64,000 nucleotides of DNA. It comes from Cyathus striatus. Its lineage: Eukaryota > Basidiomycota > Agaricomycetes > Agaricales > Nidulariaceae. Positions 12,500-24,500 of this stretch are shown in pieces. The stretch covers positions 1,860,001 through 1,924,000 of the forward strand of contig JAOVFP010000009.1 in the NCBI GenBank assembly GCA_025738555.1. Reading direction: 5' to 3'. A program made the translations under genes and the position numbers. The notes beneath the pieces are model-generated. The model ran no database searches and was not told the origin of the DNA. It worked only from the letters and a program-made list of their open reading frames with translations. Position 1 is the first letter of the stretch, and every line of letters starts with the position of its first letter.

Positions 12500-13190
12500 G
12501 TATGCAGAGGATGTGGGATACTGTCAAGACTGGTATTTCTATGTAAGGTCAGGAGTGTAAGGTAGGAAGTGCAGGACAGAAGGACTGTCAGCTTCAGCAT
12601 ATATGCTGTGCCCCTTGTTGTTCTTGTGGTCCAGATATTTCGAAGCGTGGAAGGGAGAGACAGGAGTGTGGAGTAAGAGAGGGACAGGAGTGCAGAGTGC
12701 AGAGTGCAGAGTCATTACTGTGGAGGTAACAATTCAAGCCAGAGGTGAGTAGAACTCAAAGACAAGTATGAGGGATAGTAACTTAGTTGATATTCGAACT
12801 GAGTAGTAGTAGTACAAAATGTGCTACTTAAATACTATATGACTTCACCGATGACCAGTGAATGAATGGGTAGTAGTATACTAATTGATAAACATAATAA
12901 GATAGTGGTGGAAGGTGGAGTAGGGTTTGAATATAATATGTACCAAGGAAGAACTAAGGATTGAGAGGAATGCTGAGACAAGTATACCTGGGGTATGATG
13001 GAGAAAGCATAATGGAGAGCAGATAAGAACTGGATGAGTAAGGTGACATAAGCTCGGCAACTTTCAGTCAGAAGAGCAGAAGGGAAAAGTGAAAGGACAA
13101 TATCTACACAAGTCAAGAAGTGTGGAGAGTGCAGAGAGTGCAGAATAGAAGTGCGGAAATAAGGTAGGAAAAGTATGGCTATGACAGATA
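12500..13190. other. Left-arm insertion of about 690 bp, class unknown
   Basis: Right-arm homology stops near 12500 (partner about 30530) and resumes near 13195 (partner about 30520), so this block is extra in the left arm. It has purine-rich runs with repeated GGAGTGCAGAG-type words. No inverted termini or target duplication were found. A 120-residue minus-strand frame at 12835-13197 is Leu/Ser-rich low complexity and is not considered a gene. Confidence 0.5.
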
Positions 13191-13396
13191 CCAGCATGCA
13201 GTTGGGACCAACTCAGATAGTGGTTTGTTGATGGCATGGGCTTCTATGTTAGATATTTTGCTCTGGCTCTCAGTCTGAGTGGGTGATATCCTTTTCAGAG
13301 AAACTAGGGATTGTGTTCTCCAGATAATCTGGGATATGTACAATGCATTGGGGTGATGAATAATTCCAATTGGACTATCTCCCCTCTTCTCCCATG

Positions 13397-16300
13397 AGTG
13401 GTGTCAGCCAATTTTTTCATATATAGTCCAGGCTATATGATCATGCATTCCTATAAGCATTGGGTTCAATGATCACCTCTAAATTATATAGTATTCTATA
13501 CTATTAGTGATTGTAATAGTGATCATAAATGATCATTTAGGGATATAGGTGGCATATTGGGGTACTTACTAGTACTAATAGGTTTCTATGGACTATTACT
13601 TGTTCTAATGGATTTATAAATGATCATAAGTGATCATTGAGTGATGCAGATATTGTAATGGGTTATTAGTGGTACTAATGGATTTGTAAGTGATCATATG
13701 TGATCATTGAGTGATAGAGGTGGTGTATTGGACTAGTACTGGTACTAATGGGTTTGTTAGTGATCATAAGTAATCATTAGTTGATATAGGAATATTGAGC
13801 TAGTACTAGTACTAATGGATTTGTAGGTGATCGTTAGGTGATACAAGTGGCATATTGGGGTATTAAGGGTACTAATGGATTTGTAAATGACCACATGTAT
13901 CACATATGTCACATTTTGCACGTTGTCACATTTTGTCACATGTGTCACATTTGTCATTTATTTCACATGTGTCACACATATCACATTTTGCATGTTGTCA
14001 TAGTTTGTCACACATGCCACACATGTTGTCACATTTCACTTGTAAGTCACATGTGTCACATATGTCACAGTTTGTTGCACATATCACAGTCATCACAAAT
14101 ATCACAGTCACCACACATGTCACAGTTGTCACAGTTTGTTGCATTTGTCACGTATGTCACATATGTCATGTATGTTACATTTTTTACACTTGATATAGCT
14201 GTCATATCTGTCACGTTTGCTTGTATGACTCTCCTGTTATGTATATCACATATATTACATTTCCAAATCTGTCAAATTTTGCTCATATGTAATGCATGTC
14301 ACACCTTTCACATTCCTGTATCAGTTACACCTTATTCATATATCACACATGTCACACTTCATTTGTATGTTGCCTTTCTTGTCAAGGTACTTTCTAGTTC
14401 AAAAAAATAGATTGCACTTTTATCTTTTTTGTGCCCACTCCCACAATCACATGAACTCTTCATTTTATCTATCCTCTGATTCTCATTCACTGTCCCACCA
14501 TTCTTGATACCTTGATGTCTCTACCATCATCAAGTTCATTCTCCCATCTTCACTTCCCACTCCCACTACTGTTCTCATTACACTCAAAGATCATGTTTTA
14601 ATTAGACAGTCAGATTTCCCTTCTCTATCCAGTTCTAATTTGGTTGTTAAATATATATCAAACACAGATCAGATTCTGATCAGCTTCATCTGAAAGTTAC
14701 CCATAGTAGATATAACTGCACTTGGCTATTAATTTTGTGTAACCTTCATCAGTCATTATATGTTCTATGAGTTTGACTTTTGAAACAATCTTGACAATTT
14801 CATCATCTTGCCACATGTCATATTTCATTCTGTTTATTCATCACATGTTCAGTAACCTAGTCTGGTATGTTGTTTTATTTATATCTTTCATTCAATTATT
14901 CCTTCTGTTGTCACATCATCTATCTCTTTGTCACACTTTCTATAACTCAATCAAATGTCATTATGTTACTGCTATATTCTTCATTCTGTTTGCATATCAT
15001 TATTACTTCTATTATGACTTTTCAACACCTTTATTCCTGTTATTATTCTCAGCTAATACACTCACAACCAAATAAAAACCAGCATGAGGAACTCAACAGA
15101 CAAGTATGCTACAGATAGTCACGAAATTTAAAATAAATAAATTCATATTAATTTTTGACATGGGGACTGCAGTGGAGGGTAGCAGAAGCAGGGAAAACAA
15201 GCTGTTTGAAAGTTTACATGTTGTGTTGGTGCTTGCACCCTTTATGGCAGATGGAGCCAGTCATTGTTTAGTAAACAATCACTAAGCATGAAGTGTGCAG
15301 CAAATTATTCTGTCATTTCACAATTAGCTGTAACAGGAGGGTCATACAAGCAAATGTGACAAAATGTGACAGATATGACAGCTATATCAAATATAAAAAA
15401 TGTAACATGGCAAAATGCAACATACATGACATATGTGACAAATGCGATAAACTGTGACAACTGTGACATGTGTGGTGACTGTGATATTTGTGATGACTGT
15501 GATATGTGCAACAAACTGTGACATATGTGATACATGTGACTTACAAGTAAAATGTGACGACATGTGTGACATGTGTGACAAATGTGAAATACATGACAAA
15601 TGTGACAAATATGTATTTGTGATGACTGTGATATGTGTGACAAACTGTGACATACGTGACACGTGTGACTTACAAGTAAAATATGACAACATGTATGATA
15701 TGTGTGACATGTGTGAAATACGTGACAAATGTAACATACATGTAAAATGTGACATGTGTGACACGCGTGACAAACTGTGACAACGTGCAAAATGTGACAT
15801 GTGTGACACATGTGAAATACATGACAAATATAACAAATATGAATTTTGTGACAAATGTGACACATGTGACAAAATGTGACATATGTGATACATGTGGTCA
15901 TTTACGAATCCATTAGTACCCTTAATACCCCAATATACCACTTGTATCACCTAATGATCACTTATGATCACTTACAAATCCATTAGTACTAGTACTAGCT
16001 CAATATCCCACCTATATCAACTAATGATTACTTATGATCACTAACAAACCCATTAGTACCAGTACTAGTCCAATACACCACCTCTATCACTCAATGATCA
16101 CATATGATCACTTACAAATCCATTAGTACCACTAATAACCCATTACAATATCTGCATCACTCAATGATCACTTATGATCATTTATAAATCCATTAGAACA
16201 AGTAATAGTCCATAGAAACCTATTAGTACTAGTAAGTACCCCAATATGCCACCTATATCCCTAAATGATCATTTATGATCACTATTACAATCACTAATAG

Positions 16301-16406
16301 TATAGAATACTATATAATTTAGAGGTGATCATTGAACCCAGTGCTTATAAGAATGCACAATCATATAGCCTGGACTATATATGAAAAAATATGGCTGACA
16401 CTTATG
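13397..16406. mobile_element. Palindromic element A (3.0 kb, GATC/TGTCAC family)
   Basis: The left end is AGTGGTGTCAGCCA and the right end is the complement of CATAAGTGTCAGCCA. The 8-bp flanks are CTCCCATG (13389-13396) and CTCCCACA (16407-16414). The differences fit an ancestral CTCCCACG that decayed to TG on one side and CA on the other. The right arm of the big duplication has the unoccupied site near 30317-30330. Each arm is about 1 kb and carries TGATCATAnGTGATCA units every 60-70 bp (13500-13850, 15930-16330), then TGTCAC-rich arrays (13885-14360, 15340-15900). The centre, about 14400-15300, is AT-rich and non-coding. No transposase. Confidence 0.85.
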
Positions 16407-17565
16407 CTCCCACACCAAAGCTTAAGGCCTCAAGGTGAGCACTGCAGTGCCTCTTCAGACAGACTGCTGGGTCCAATACACTGAGATGTGTCCATGACCA
16501 CAAGCAAGCATAGCAGTCTGGGCACCATATCATCTGCATCCAATGACCACCATGCCAATAACCACCACATCATGCACCATGACCTGCTGCCATTTGAGCT
16601 TGAACAAGTGTGGCTCATGAGCTACTGAGCAACCAATGTCTTCCTTCCTCCTAAGCCCTGTGACTGAAATGTGTCAAGGTTTCACACAGTGAATGAGTAC
16701 ATCTCTCACTCCATGGTAACTGGGGTTCTATAACAAGGGGCACTTATGCACCTGCCTCCTCCCTCTGATCCCCATGCATGCATACCAATTCATTCCCACT
16801 CATCCTAGCAGCCTCCTATGACATCATTTACATTTTGAATATGCCTACCTCACTGTTGACCACAGTACCCTCATCTCTACCACCTCCAGTCGACAAGGCC
16901 CTGAATTGGAGACATGATCTACCTCAACCTGAGTGCATGATGTGTTTACATTGTTGCTCAGTTGGAGGAGCTATAAGTGGGATTATGGATGACACATAGG
17001 GGTTGATAAGATGCAGGGAAGTATGATTATGTGTGTGATTGAGGGTGAGGGAGATGACAATGAGCATGGTATTTGCCAGATGCTGAAGGAGACTTTGCTC
17101 TTGCAGGAGAAGGTAAGTGATCAGCAGTTGCTACACAGTACTTGGGGAGTACACTATGCTGGGGAAGAACTAATACCTCTTTACGCTATGCATAGAACAT
17201 ATAGAAAGTGAGCATTAATGATTACTGCAGGCTTGTGCTTGGTGGAAAGGGAAATTTAGATTGTTGAATTGCCAGGGATATATGAATCATCGAAGGCCCA
17301 ACTTCATCATATTGGTGTTGAAAAGTAAGTATCAGTTGACTAGTGCACATTCTATTTCTGTGGTTATCAATTTATCAATAATTATCAATGGTCCAGTATG
17401 TTAGGTCACTAAGATTAGATTGTATGTAGGAGTGCATGTAATAGAAGACATGCATGCAAATGGTCCCAAGTTTCAGCTTTGATGCTCATTGAAGTGCATA
17501 AATTTAAATAACTGTTACCGGTGGGAAAGAGATGAAATGTATGCCAGCTTTGAATCACCAATACA
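16407..17565. other. Innermost part of the left arm
   Basis: This stretch pairs with 29190-30320 in reverse complement, including candidate splice signals (GGTAAGTGATC near 17112). It is strongly CpG-poor compared with the partner. Frames are short in both copies. No gene is called. Similarity stops about 17565, just before the minisatellite. Confidence 0.6.
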
Positions 17566-17628
17566 CCATCATCACTCTCCACCCCCACCATCATCACCCT
17601 CCATTCCCACTACTCGGGTCCCTCATCC

Positions 17629-17870
17629 TTCACCACCTTGCCTTGCAAATGGCAAGCATGCAGCTTCTCTCCTCCCTTCTGCACCTCATCTGGCAAATGA
17701 TGAGTGTGCTGTATGCTTTGTCACCCCTCTCCTCTCTTGCCTCCTCATCTCCCAAGTGACAAGAATGAATGTGCCTAAACCCTCATCCTCCCTTGCACCT
17801 TGTCTGGCAAATGACAAAGTGCCATTTTACCTCCCCCCTCCACCTTGTCTGGCAAATGACAAGGTGTTCT
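17629..17870. repeat. Hairpin minisatellite, left piece
   Basis: Units contain a self-complementary core of the form CACCTTGTCTGGCAAATGAC followed by AAGGTG, separated by C/T-rich linkers. The same units continue at 21184-21339 and 24215-24385. Elements B and H therefore split what was one array. Confidence 0.75.
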
Positions 17871-17877
17871 GTCTCTT

Positions 17878-20800
17878 CATAAGTGTTAGCCAAAATTATC
17901 ATAAAAATGTAGTGTTTTATAATTGCCGCAATCATAAATAATGATCACCTTCATGATTACACATTTTGAGAGCTTATCCACCTATTAATACTAAATCTAA
18001 TAGTGATCATAAGTGATCATTGGTTATTTTGAAGTGAATATTACTACTGTAGGTCTATATAATGTGGTGATCATATGTGATCATTGGCTGATTTTGAAGT
18101 GAATATTACTACTGTAGGTCTATTGTAATATGGTGATCACATGCGATTATTAGCTAATTTGAAGTGAATATTACTACTGTAGGTCTATTGTAATATAGTG
18201 ATCATATGTGATCATTAGCTATTTTGAAGTGAATACTATTACTGTAGGTCCATTGCAATATGGTGATCATATGTGATCATTAGCTATTTGAAGTGAATAT
18301 TACTATATTGTAAGGTGATCATATGTGATCATTGACATATTTTGAATTGAAAATTATTACATATTGCTCTTGTAGTTCATATCACATCTGTCACGATCTC
18401 CCCGCATGTCACATATTTCCCGCGCTTCACACAATTCCCGCGCATCTCATAATTCCCGTGCTCCACATCATTCCCACACTCTGGATAATTCTGGTGCATC
18501 TTCCCGCATGTCACAATTGTCATGATCTTCTCATGTGTCACATATTTCCCTCACTTCTAATAATTCTCACGCTCCACATCATTCCCGCGCACCGCATTTG
18601 TCACCTTCTTCCCACGCGTCACGATTGTCACAGTTTTACATGTGTCATGATTGTCATACCTTTAGATGTGTCACAATTGTCACGCTTTAACACGCGTCAC
18701 GATTGTCACGCATTTACATGTGTTATAATTGTCACACTTTTCACATGCCTCATGGTGGTCACGCTTTTATAGCCGTCACATATGTGATATATTTCCTGCA
18801 TGTCACAATTGTCAAGCTTTTACATGTCACATTCATCAACACTAGTGTTGGCATAATTAGTCAATGGTGGTCATATTATACACCATTCAATCTATAGATA
18901 AGTTGATCAAATATTGATGGGATCCCAACAGATGACAATTGTTCCCATACCTTTCATGATCTAAGAATAAAAGTATTGAGTGACACCACATTTAATTCTC
19001 ATTCTCAGTTCATTGCTTAGCAATGTAATTCAGTCTCTTACATTGACTAGTCATTGATTAATCTGTCAACTGTCAATCATTAACACATACTTTTTTGACA
19101 GATGAGGTCTGATCCTGTTGATAACATTGTTGCACATGACCATAGAGAAATGATATTACATTATTAAAGAGAAGAGAGGAGAAGGGACAAAGGAGCCCTT
19201 CAGTAAAGAGAACAAGAAAAGAAGGCAATGTCATAATTAACACAGAAAAGTAAGTAAATAACAGCAACTGAGCAAGAAAGTGCTAAGTACAAAATGGAGT
19301 TTTCAGATATCAGAATGAATACTAAAACTAAAAGAGTGAGTAGAAGTGAAACTGATTGAGACACAATAAGATAGTTTTCATTAACTCCCCATTTCAATAA
19401 AACATAGAAAACTATCATGTAGTCATATAGAGTAAGCAGTTATGTGATTTGGTAATGTGTGTTGAAGATATTAGTATAATCAATGGCCAATGCAAGAATC
19501 ATAATCATTTAAATGCTGTAATGTGTAAGTTTGATGTAATGTGAAATCACATCTATACACTATCCATTCATATGTGTTAAACATGCAAGGTCTATATTCT
19601 TCTGTCTGGTTGGTACATGTTTTCATAATGTTTAATACCATTGTAATGACCTCATCATCTTTCATACCTAGACTAACCATTATGGTTATTATTTTGTCAT
19701 TTTATCACATCCCTAGTCATGATTGTAAAAGATGGCATACCATCTCATTTCCAAATATATCATACACTTTAAATAGGACTAAGATTCCAACTACATATAC
19801 ACTCTACATCCTCCAATCTAGTTTCTTATTACTGTTACACTTCCATAACATCATACTTGTCATATACTATGTTACAACCTTCAATTGTACAAGTACATAT
19901 TCATTTACTCTGATTTTTATAATTCGCTCTGTGGTTTCAGATACTTAATCTGCTGCTGTGACCATTTGGGTGGTGATACAGATGTACCAGAAACTGCACA
20001 TGTGGTTGGCTTCCCTTATTCAGAGTTAAGTTTTAGGTACCTCACAAACCTCCTCTTAACTATGTCACTGGCCCCACTAAGTAAGAGGCAATAATTAGTA
20101 CACATATCTATTATTGTTATACTCTTTGTCAGATAAACAAAAGTTAAAATAATCTACATGATATTATAGGCTAAAAATGTGACAGCTGACATGAATGAAA
20201 AATAATGACATGTTGGAAATATGTCACATATGTGATAGGCAAAAATGCGTGACAATCATGATGCATGTAAAGGGTGACCATCGTGACACATGTAAAGGTG
20301 TGACCATTGTGATGCATGTTAAAGCATAACCATCGTGACGCGCAGGAAGAACGTGACAAATGCGGTGTGTGGGAATGATGTGGAGCATGAGAATTATTAG
20401 AAGCGAGGGAAATATGTGACACACAAGAAGATCATGACAATTGTGATGTGTGGGAAGTATGTGACACATGGGAAATATGTGACACATAGGAAGATCATGA
20501 CACACAGGAAGATCGTGACACACAGGAAGATCATGACACACAGGAAGATTGTGACAATCATGATGCACCAGAATTATCCAGAGTGTGGGAATGATGTGGA
20601 GCACGGGAATTATGAGATGCGCGGGAATTGTGTGAAGCGCAGGAAATATGTGACATGCAGGAAGATCGTGACAGATGTGATATGAACTACAAGAGCAATA
20701 TGTAATAATTTTCAATTCAAAATATGTCAATGATCACATATGATCACCTTACAATATAGTGATATTCACTTCAAATAGCTAATGATCACATATGATCACC

Positions 20801-21183
20801 ATATTGCAATGGACCTACAGTAATAGTATTCACTTCAAAATAGCTAATGATCACATATGATCACCATATTACAATAGACCTACAGTAGTAATATTCACTT
20901 CAAATTAGCTAATGATCACATATGATCACCATATTACAATAGACCTACAGTAGTAATATTCACTTCAAAATCAGCCAATGATCACATATGATCACCACAT
21001 TATATAGACCTACAGTAGTAATATTCACTTCAAAATAACCAATGATCACTTATGATCACTATTAGATTTAGTATTAATAGGTGGATAAGCTCTCAAAATG
21101 CATAATCATGAAGGTAATCATTATTTATGATTGTGGCAATCATAAAACACTACATTTTTATGATAATTTTGGCTAACACCACT
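17878..21183. mobile_element. Palindromic element B (3.3 kb, GATC/TGTCAC family)
   Basis: It begins CATAAGTGTTAGCCA and ends with the complement of AGTGGTGTTAGCCA. The 8-bp flanks are TGTCTCTT (17870-17877) and TGTCTCCT (21184-21191), one mismatch. Outer arrays of TGATCATATGTGATCAT units at about 62-66-bp spacing lie at 18005-18340 and 20725-21065. Inner TGTCAC/GTGACA arrays with CCCGCGCTTCAC-type words lie at 18370-18840 and 20170-20690. The centre, 18850-20160, is AT-rich without a gene. Open frames in the arrays are low-complexity Cys/His strings that follow from the repeat. Confidence 0.87.
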
Positions 21184-21339
21184 TGTCTCCTCCCCCCCCT
21201 GTACCTTGTCTGGCAAATGATGAGGTGCTGCTCTACCTCCCCTTTGCACCTTGTCTGGCAAACAATGAGGTGCTGTTCCACCTCCCTCCACCTCATCTTA
21301 CAAATGATGAGGTGTTCTGTCTCCTCCCCCCCCTGCACC
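21184..21339. repeat. Hairpin minisatellite, middle piece
   Basis: Three units of the same type as 17629-17870 (TTGTCTGGCAAATGATGAGG and variants) are present. The left boundary is the target duplication of element B and the right boundary is the target duplication of element H. Confidence 0.75.
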
Positions 21340-22595
21340 TAGGGAATGGCATGGGTAACCCATGGGTGTTTGGAGGTTGACCTGCACCCATACCTGCATG
21401 AACCTGTACCCTTTCCCACGGGTATGGGTTTGCCAAGGGTGCTGTGGGTTGTGGGTTACCTGTGGGTTTTATATATATTTCACTGTTATTGCCTACATTA
21501 TGAGTGTATAATGATTTAGAGCATGTACCAATGATTGAGAGTGTTTATATATGATTTAGAGTGTGTATAAATGATTCATAGAGTGCACAAATGATCTACA
21601 GGCTGTAAAAATGACTCAGAGAGTGTAACAACAATCCAGACTAATAGTTAGAAAGTTATAGAGCTTGATAATGGAGTATATTGAATGTTTGAAACAGAGA
21701 AGTTAATAGCACGGAAGATAGCATTGAAATGAAAGAGAGGGTTTCAAACTGGAAAAGATAGCTTTAGAATGATAATAATAATGAAACAGGATGAAGTAGA
21801 ATGAACCAGGAGCTTTAAGATAAAAGCAGGTCAAAGTGGAACAAACCACAGAGCTGAAGAACAAAGCAGGGAGCTTTACAGCACAGCAGGGGACATTACA
21901 ATGAAGCAGGGGGCTCAGAACAATGCAGGAAGCTTTACAACAAGGTAGGAAAATTCACAACAAGGCAAGGGGCTTCACAGTGAAGCAGGGACCTTGAGAA
22001 CGAAGCAGGTGGCTTTAAAATGAAGCAGGGAGATTCAAAGCAAAGAATGGGGCTTCACAGCTAAGTAGAGAGCTTCATAATGAGGCAGGGGGCTTTACAA
22101 TGAAGCAGGGAGCGATGCAGGTGGCTTGTAATGAAGTAGAACAATCTGAAACGAAGCATAGAACTTTTCAGAGAGAACCAAAGCAAAGAAGAACAAAGCA
22201 AAGTGTTTCTAATTTAAACAGAATAAACCAGAATAAGAAAGAGGGCTTCAGAACTATGAAGAACAGAGCCTCATAACGAAGTATAAAGAAGCACATAGCT
22301 TCAGTATAACACACAAAACCTAACTATTAAAAGAGCCTTAAAATGAAGCACATAGATTCAGTATGATGCACAGAGACTAAGTATGAAGAACAGAAGCTCA
22401 GAGCTTGAGAACAAAGTACAGAGTCTTATAACAAAGCACATAGATTCAGTATCAATGCACACAGCCTATATAAGAAGTAAAAAGCTTGAAACAAAGCACA
22501 GAGCTTTAGAACAGCACACAGAGCTTGAGAACAATACACAGAGCCTTAGAATGAAGAATGAAGCACATATCTTCAATGCAGCACACAGAGCATAA

Positions 22596-23739
22596 CACTG
22601 CATGCATGCCTCGATACTTCAATGTGAAATAGCTTTGAAATATCGTGGAAATATTCTTTATATTACATCATTATTTCGCTTTGTAATACTCTTACAATTC
22701 ACATACGATATTTCTCACATATTTGAAAGTCACAATAACAAAGAAATATTGAAACCCAGATCCCCATTTTCTTTGAAATTCTTTATTCAATATTTCAAAG
22801 GTTTTTCACCTATGAAATAACAAAGAAATATTTATTTGGGTAGTCACAATGAGCTTTGTCTACCTTTGTCTCATCTTTGTGACATATGTCAGGTGTCCCA
22901 CAGTGTTACACTTGTCGCAGTCATCACAGTCGTCGCAGTGTCACACTTGTCACAGTCGTCACAGTTGTCGCAGTTGTCGCAGTTGTCGCAGTTGTCACAG
23001 TTGTCACAGTCGTCACAGTTGTCGTAGTTGTCACAGATGTCACAGATGTCGCAGTCGTCACAGTTGTCACAGTCGTCACAGTTGTCACAGTTGTCACAGT
23101 CGTCACAGTTGTCACAGTTGTCACAGTTGTCACAGTTGTCACAGTTGTCGCAGTTGTCGCAGTTGTCACAGTTGTCACAGTCGTCACAGCTGTCCCACAG
23201 TGTCACACATGTCGCAGTCGTCACACTTATCACAACTGTGACAACTGTGACGACTGCGACATGTGTGACATGTGTGACAACTGCGACAACTGTGACAAAT
23301 GTGACAAGTGTAACACTGTGAGACACCTGTGACGGCTGTGACATTGTGACATTGACACTGTGGGACAAGTTTGATGACTGTGACATATGTCACAATGCCA
23401 CTGTGACTAAGATCTTGCTAAGATCTCTTAGATAAGAACCTTGTGACATATGTCACAAAGATGAGACAAAGGTAGACAAAGCTCATTGTGATTACCCAAA
23501 TAAATATTTCTTTGTTATTTCATAGGTGAAAAACCTTTGAAATATTGAATAAAGAATTTCAAGGAAAATGGGGATCCAGGTTTCAATATTTCTTTGTTAT
23601 TGTGACTTTCAAATATGTGAGAAATATCGTATGTGAATTGTAAGAGTATTACAAAGCGAAATAATGATGTAATATAAAGAATATTTCCACGATATTTCAA
23701 AGCTATTTCACATCGAAATATCGAGGTGTGCACGCAGTG
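22596..23739. mobile_element. Element G: CACTA-like non-autonomous element
   Basis: It starts CACTGCATGCATGCC and ends with the complement of CACTGCGTGCACACC, with TIRs of about 294 bp (22596-22889 and 23446-23739). It is flanked by TAA at 22593-22595 and 23740-23742. CACT termini with 3-bp duplications are the hallmark of the EnSpm/CACTA superfamily, although such long TIRs are unusual for it. The inside is a minisatellite of GTCACAGTTGTCGCAG-type units. No transposase. Confidence 0.82.
22905..23325. repeat. GTCACAGTT/GTCGCAGTT minisatellite inside element G
   Basis: This is a dense array of 9-bp units (GTCACAGTT, GTCGCAGTT, GTCACAGTC) from about 22915 to 23235. It then runs as the reverse complement to about 23325, making the centre palindromic. 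It retains CpG in GTCGCAG units although the surrounding DNA is CpG-poor. The long open frames across it (Val-Thr, Cys-Asp or Ser-Gln-Leu strings) are products of the 9-bp period. Confidence 0.85.
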
Positions 23740-24214
23740 TAAGAATAAAGAATAGAGTATTCAAATGAAGCACAGAGCTTGGGAGTGAAGCACAGGGCTT
23801 CATCATGACACACAGAGCCTTAGAATGAAGTAGCACGAAGCACACATCTTCAGTATGAGTCTAGAGCTGACTCCATTATAGTGATGCTGACTTCATTCTG
23901 ATAGTTTCAGCATCATAAAAACAATACCGGCTTAACTATATGTACTGACTAATCAATATGATGCTGAACCCTGCAAGCTCAACAAAATACATAACTGAAA
24001 TATTGTCACAACAGTTCAAACTAGATAAATTAAGCACATTTACATTACTATTACACTACATTGAATTATAATTAAGTATGTTACATATTTTTGAGCTTGG
24101 AATAATTAATGGGTTCACATGGGTCATGGGTTCAATGAAGCTGACCTGCACCCATACCCACTGGCACCCTTACCTGTGACCCATATGGGTATACTCAACC
24201 CATGCACATCCCTA

Positions 24215-24385
24215 CCTGCACCTTGTCTTGCAAGTGATGAGGTGCTACTCATTCTCCCCCCCCTGCACCTCATCTTGCAAATGACAAGGTGTGTCCCCTC
24301 TCCTCTCCCCTGCACCTCATCTTGCAACTGATGAGGTGCCATTCATCCTCCCCCCTGCACCTTGTCTTGCAAGTGACAAGGTGCT
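24215..24385. repeat. Hairpin minisatellite, right piece
   Basis: About three units have the CACCTCATCTTGCAA core and its complement. Each could fold into a stem. They continue the array interrupted by elements B and H. Confidence 0.7.
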
Positions 24386-24390
24386 AAATG

Positions 24391-24500
24391 AGGGGAGGGG
24401 AGAGGAGAGTGAGGGGAGGGGAGGGGAGGGGAGGGGAGGGGACAGCAAGGAAAGGGGAGGGGAGAGGACAGCAAGGGGAGGGGAGGGGAGGGGGAAGTGA
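24391..24500 (+). repeat. Purine tract of GGGGA repeats (G4/H-DNA potential)
   Basis: The plus strand holds many GAGGGG/AGGGGA units, almost pure purine for about 105 bases. Runs of four Gs at short spacing meet the usual sequence rule for G-quadruplexes, and the mirror symmetry also suits triplex DNA. Confidence 0.8.

Larger units (their letters stand above)
895..17565 (+). repeat. Left arm of a large inverted segmental duplication
   Basis: This stretch pairs in reverse complement with 29170-39560. Checked blocks include 900-1860 with 38600-39560, 1980-2530 with 37940-38460, 4330-5080 with 35400-36190, 7140-7600 with 32240-32700, 9280-9670 with 31870-32230, 11060-11175 with 31750-31855, 11193-12500 with 30530-31760, 13195-13396 with 30325-30520, and 16407-17560 with 29190-30320. 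Four insertions interrupt this arm (7609-9272, about 9698-11068, about 12500-13190, 13397-16406). Past about 9.65 kb the arm has lost most CpG dinucleotides relative to its partner. Similarity ends near 17565, where a hairpin minisatellite begins. Arm ends were placed by eye and may be off by tens of bases. Confidence 0.85.
21340..24214. mobile_element. Element H: hAT-like transposon remnant with nested element G
   Basis: The termini are TAGGGAATGGCATGGGT and ACCCATGCACATCCCTA, inverted copies apart from a few bases. They are flanked by a perfect 8-bp duplication CCTGCACC (21332-21339 and 24215-24222). TAGGG ends with 8-bp duplications are typical of hAT elements. Subterminal sequence is rich in repeated ACCCATGGGT words. 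The inside (21800-22590, 23745-23860) is an irregular array of AAGCAGGGAGCTTTACAA-like words of roughly 20-30 bp. No transposase is readable, so it is non-autonomous. Without element G it is about 1.73 kb. Confidence 0.82.

Noticed and set aside
12835..13197. 120-residue Leu/Ser-rich ORF on the minus strand
   Set aside because: It lies in an insertion with low-complexity purine runs; no domain, intron or homologous copy supports it.
13880..14360. CRISPR-like pattern of short repeats with spacers (also in elements B, C and D)
   Set aside because: The repeats are 6-12 bp with irregular, related spacers and mirrored arms, in DNA with fungal introns. They are satellite arrays within transposons, not CRISPR.
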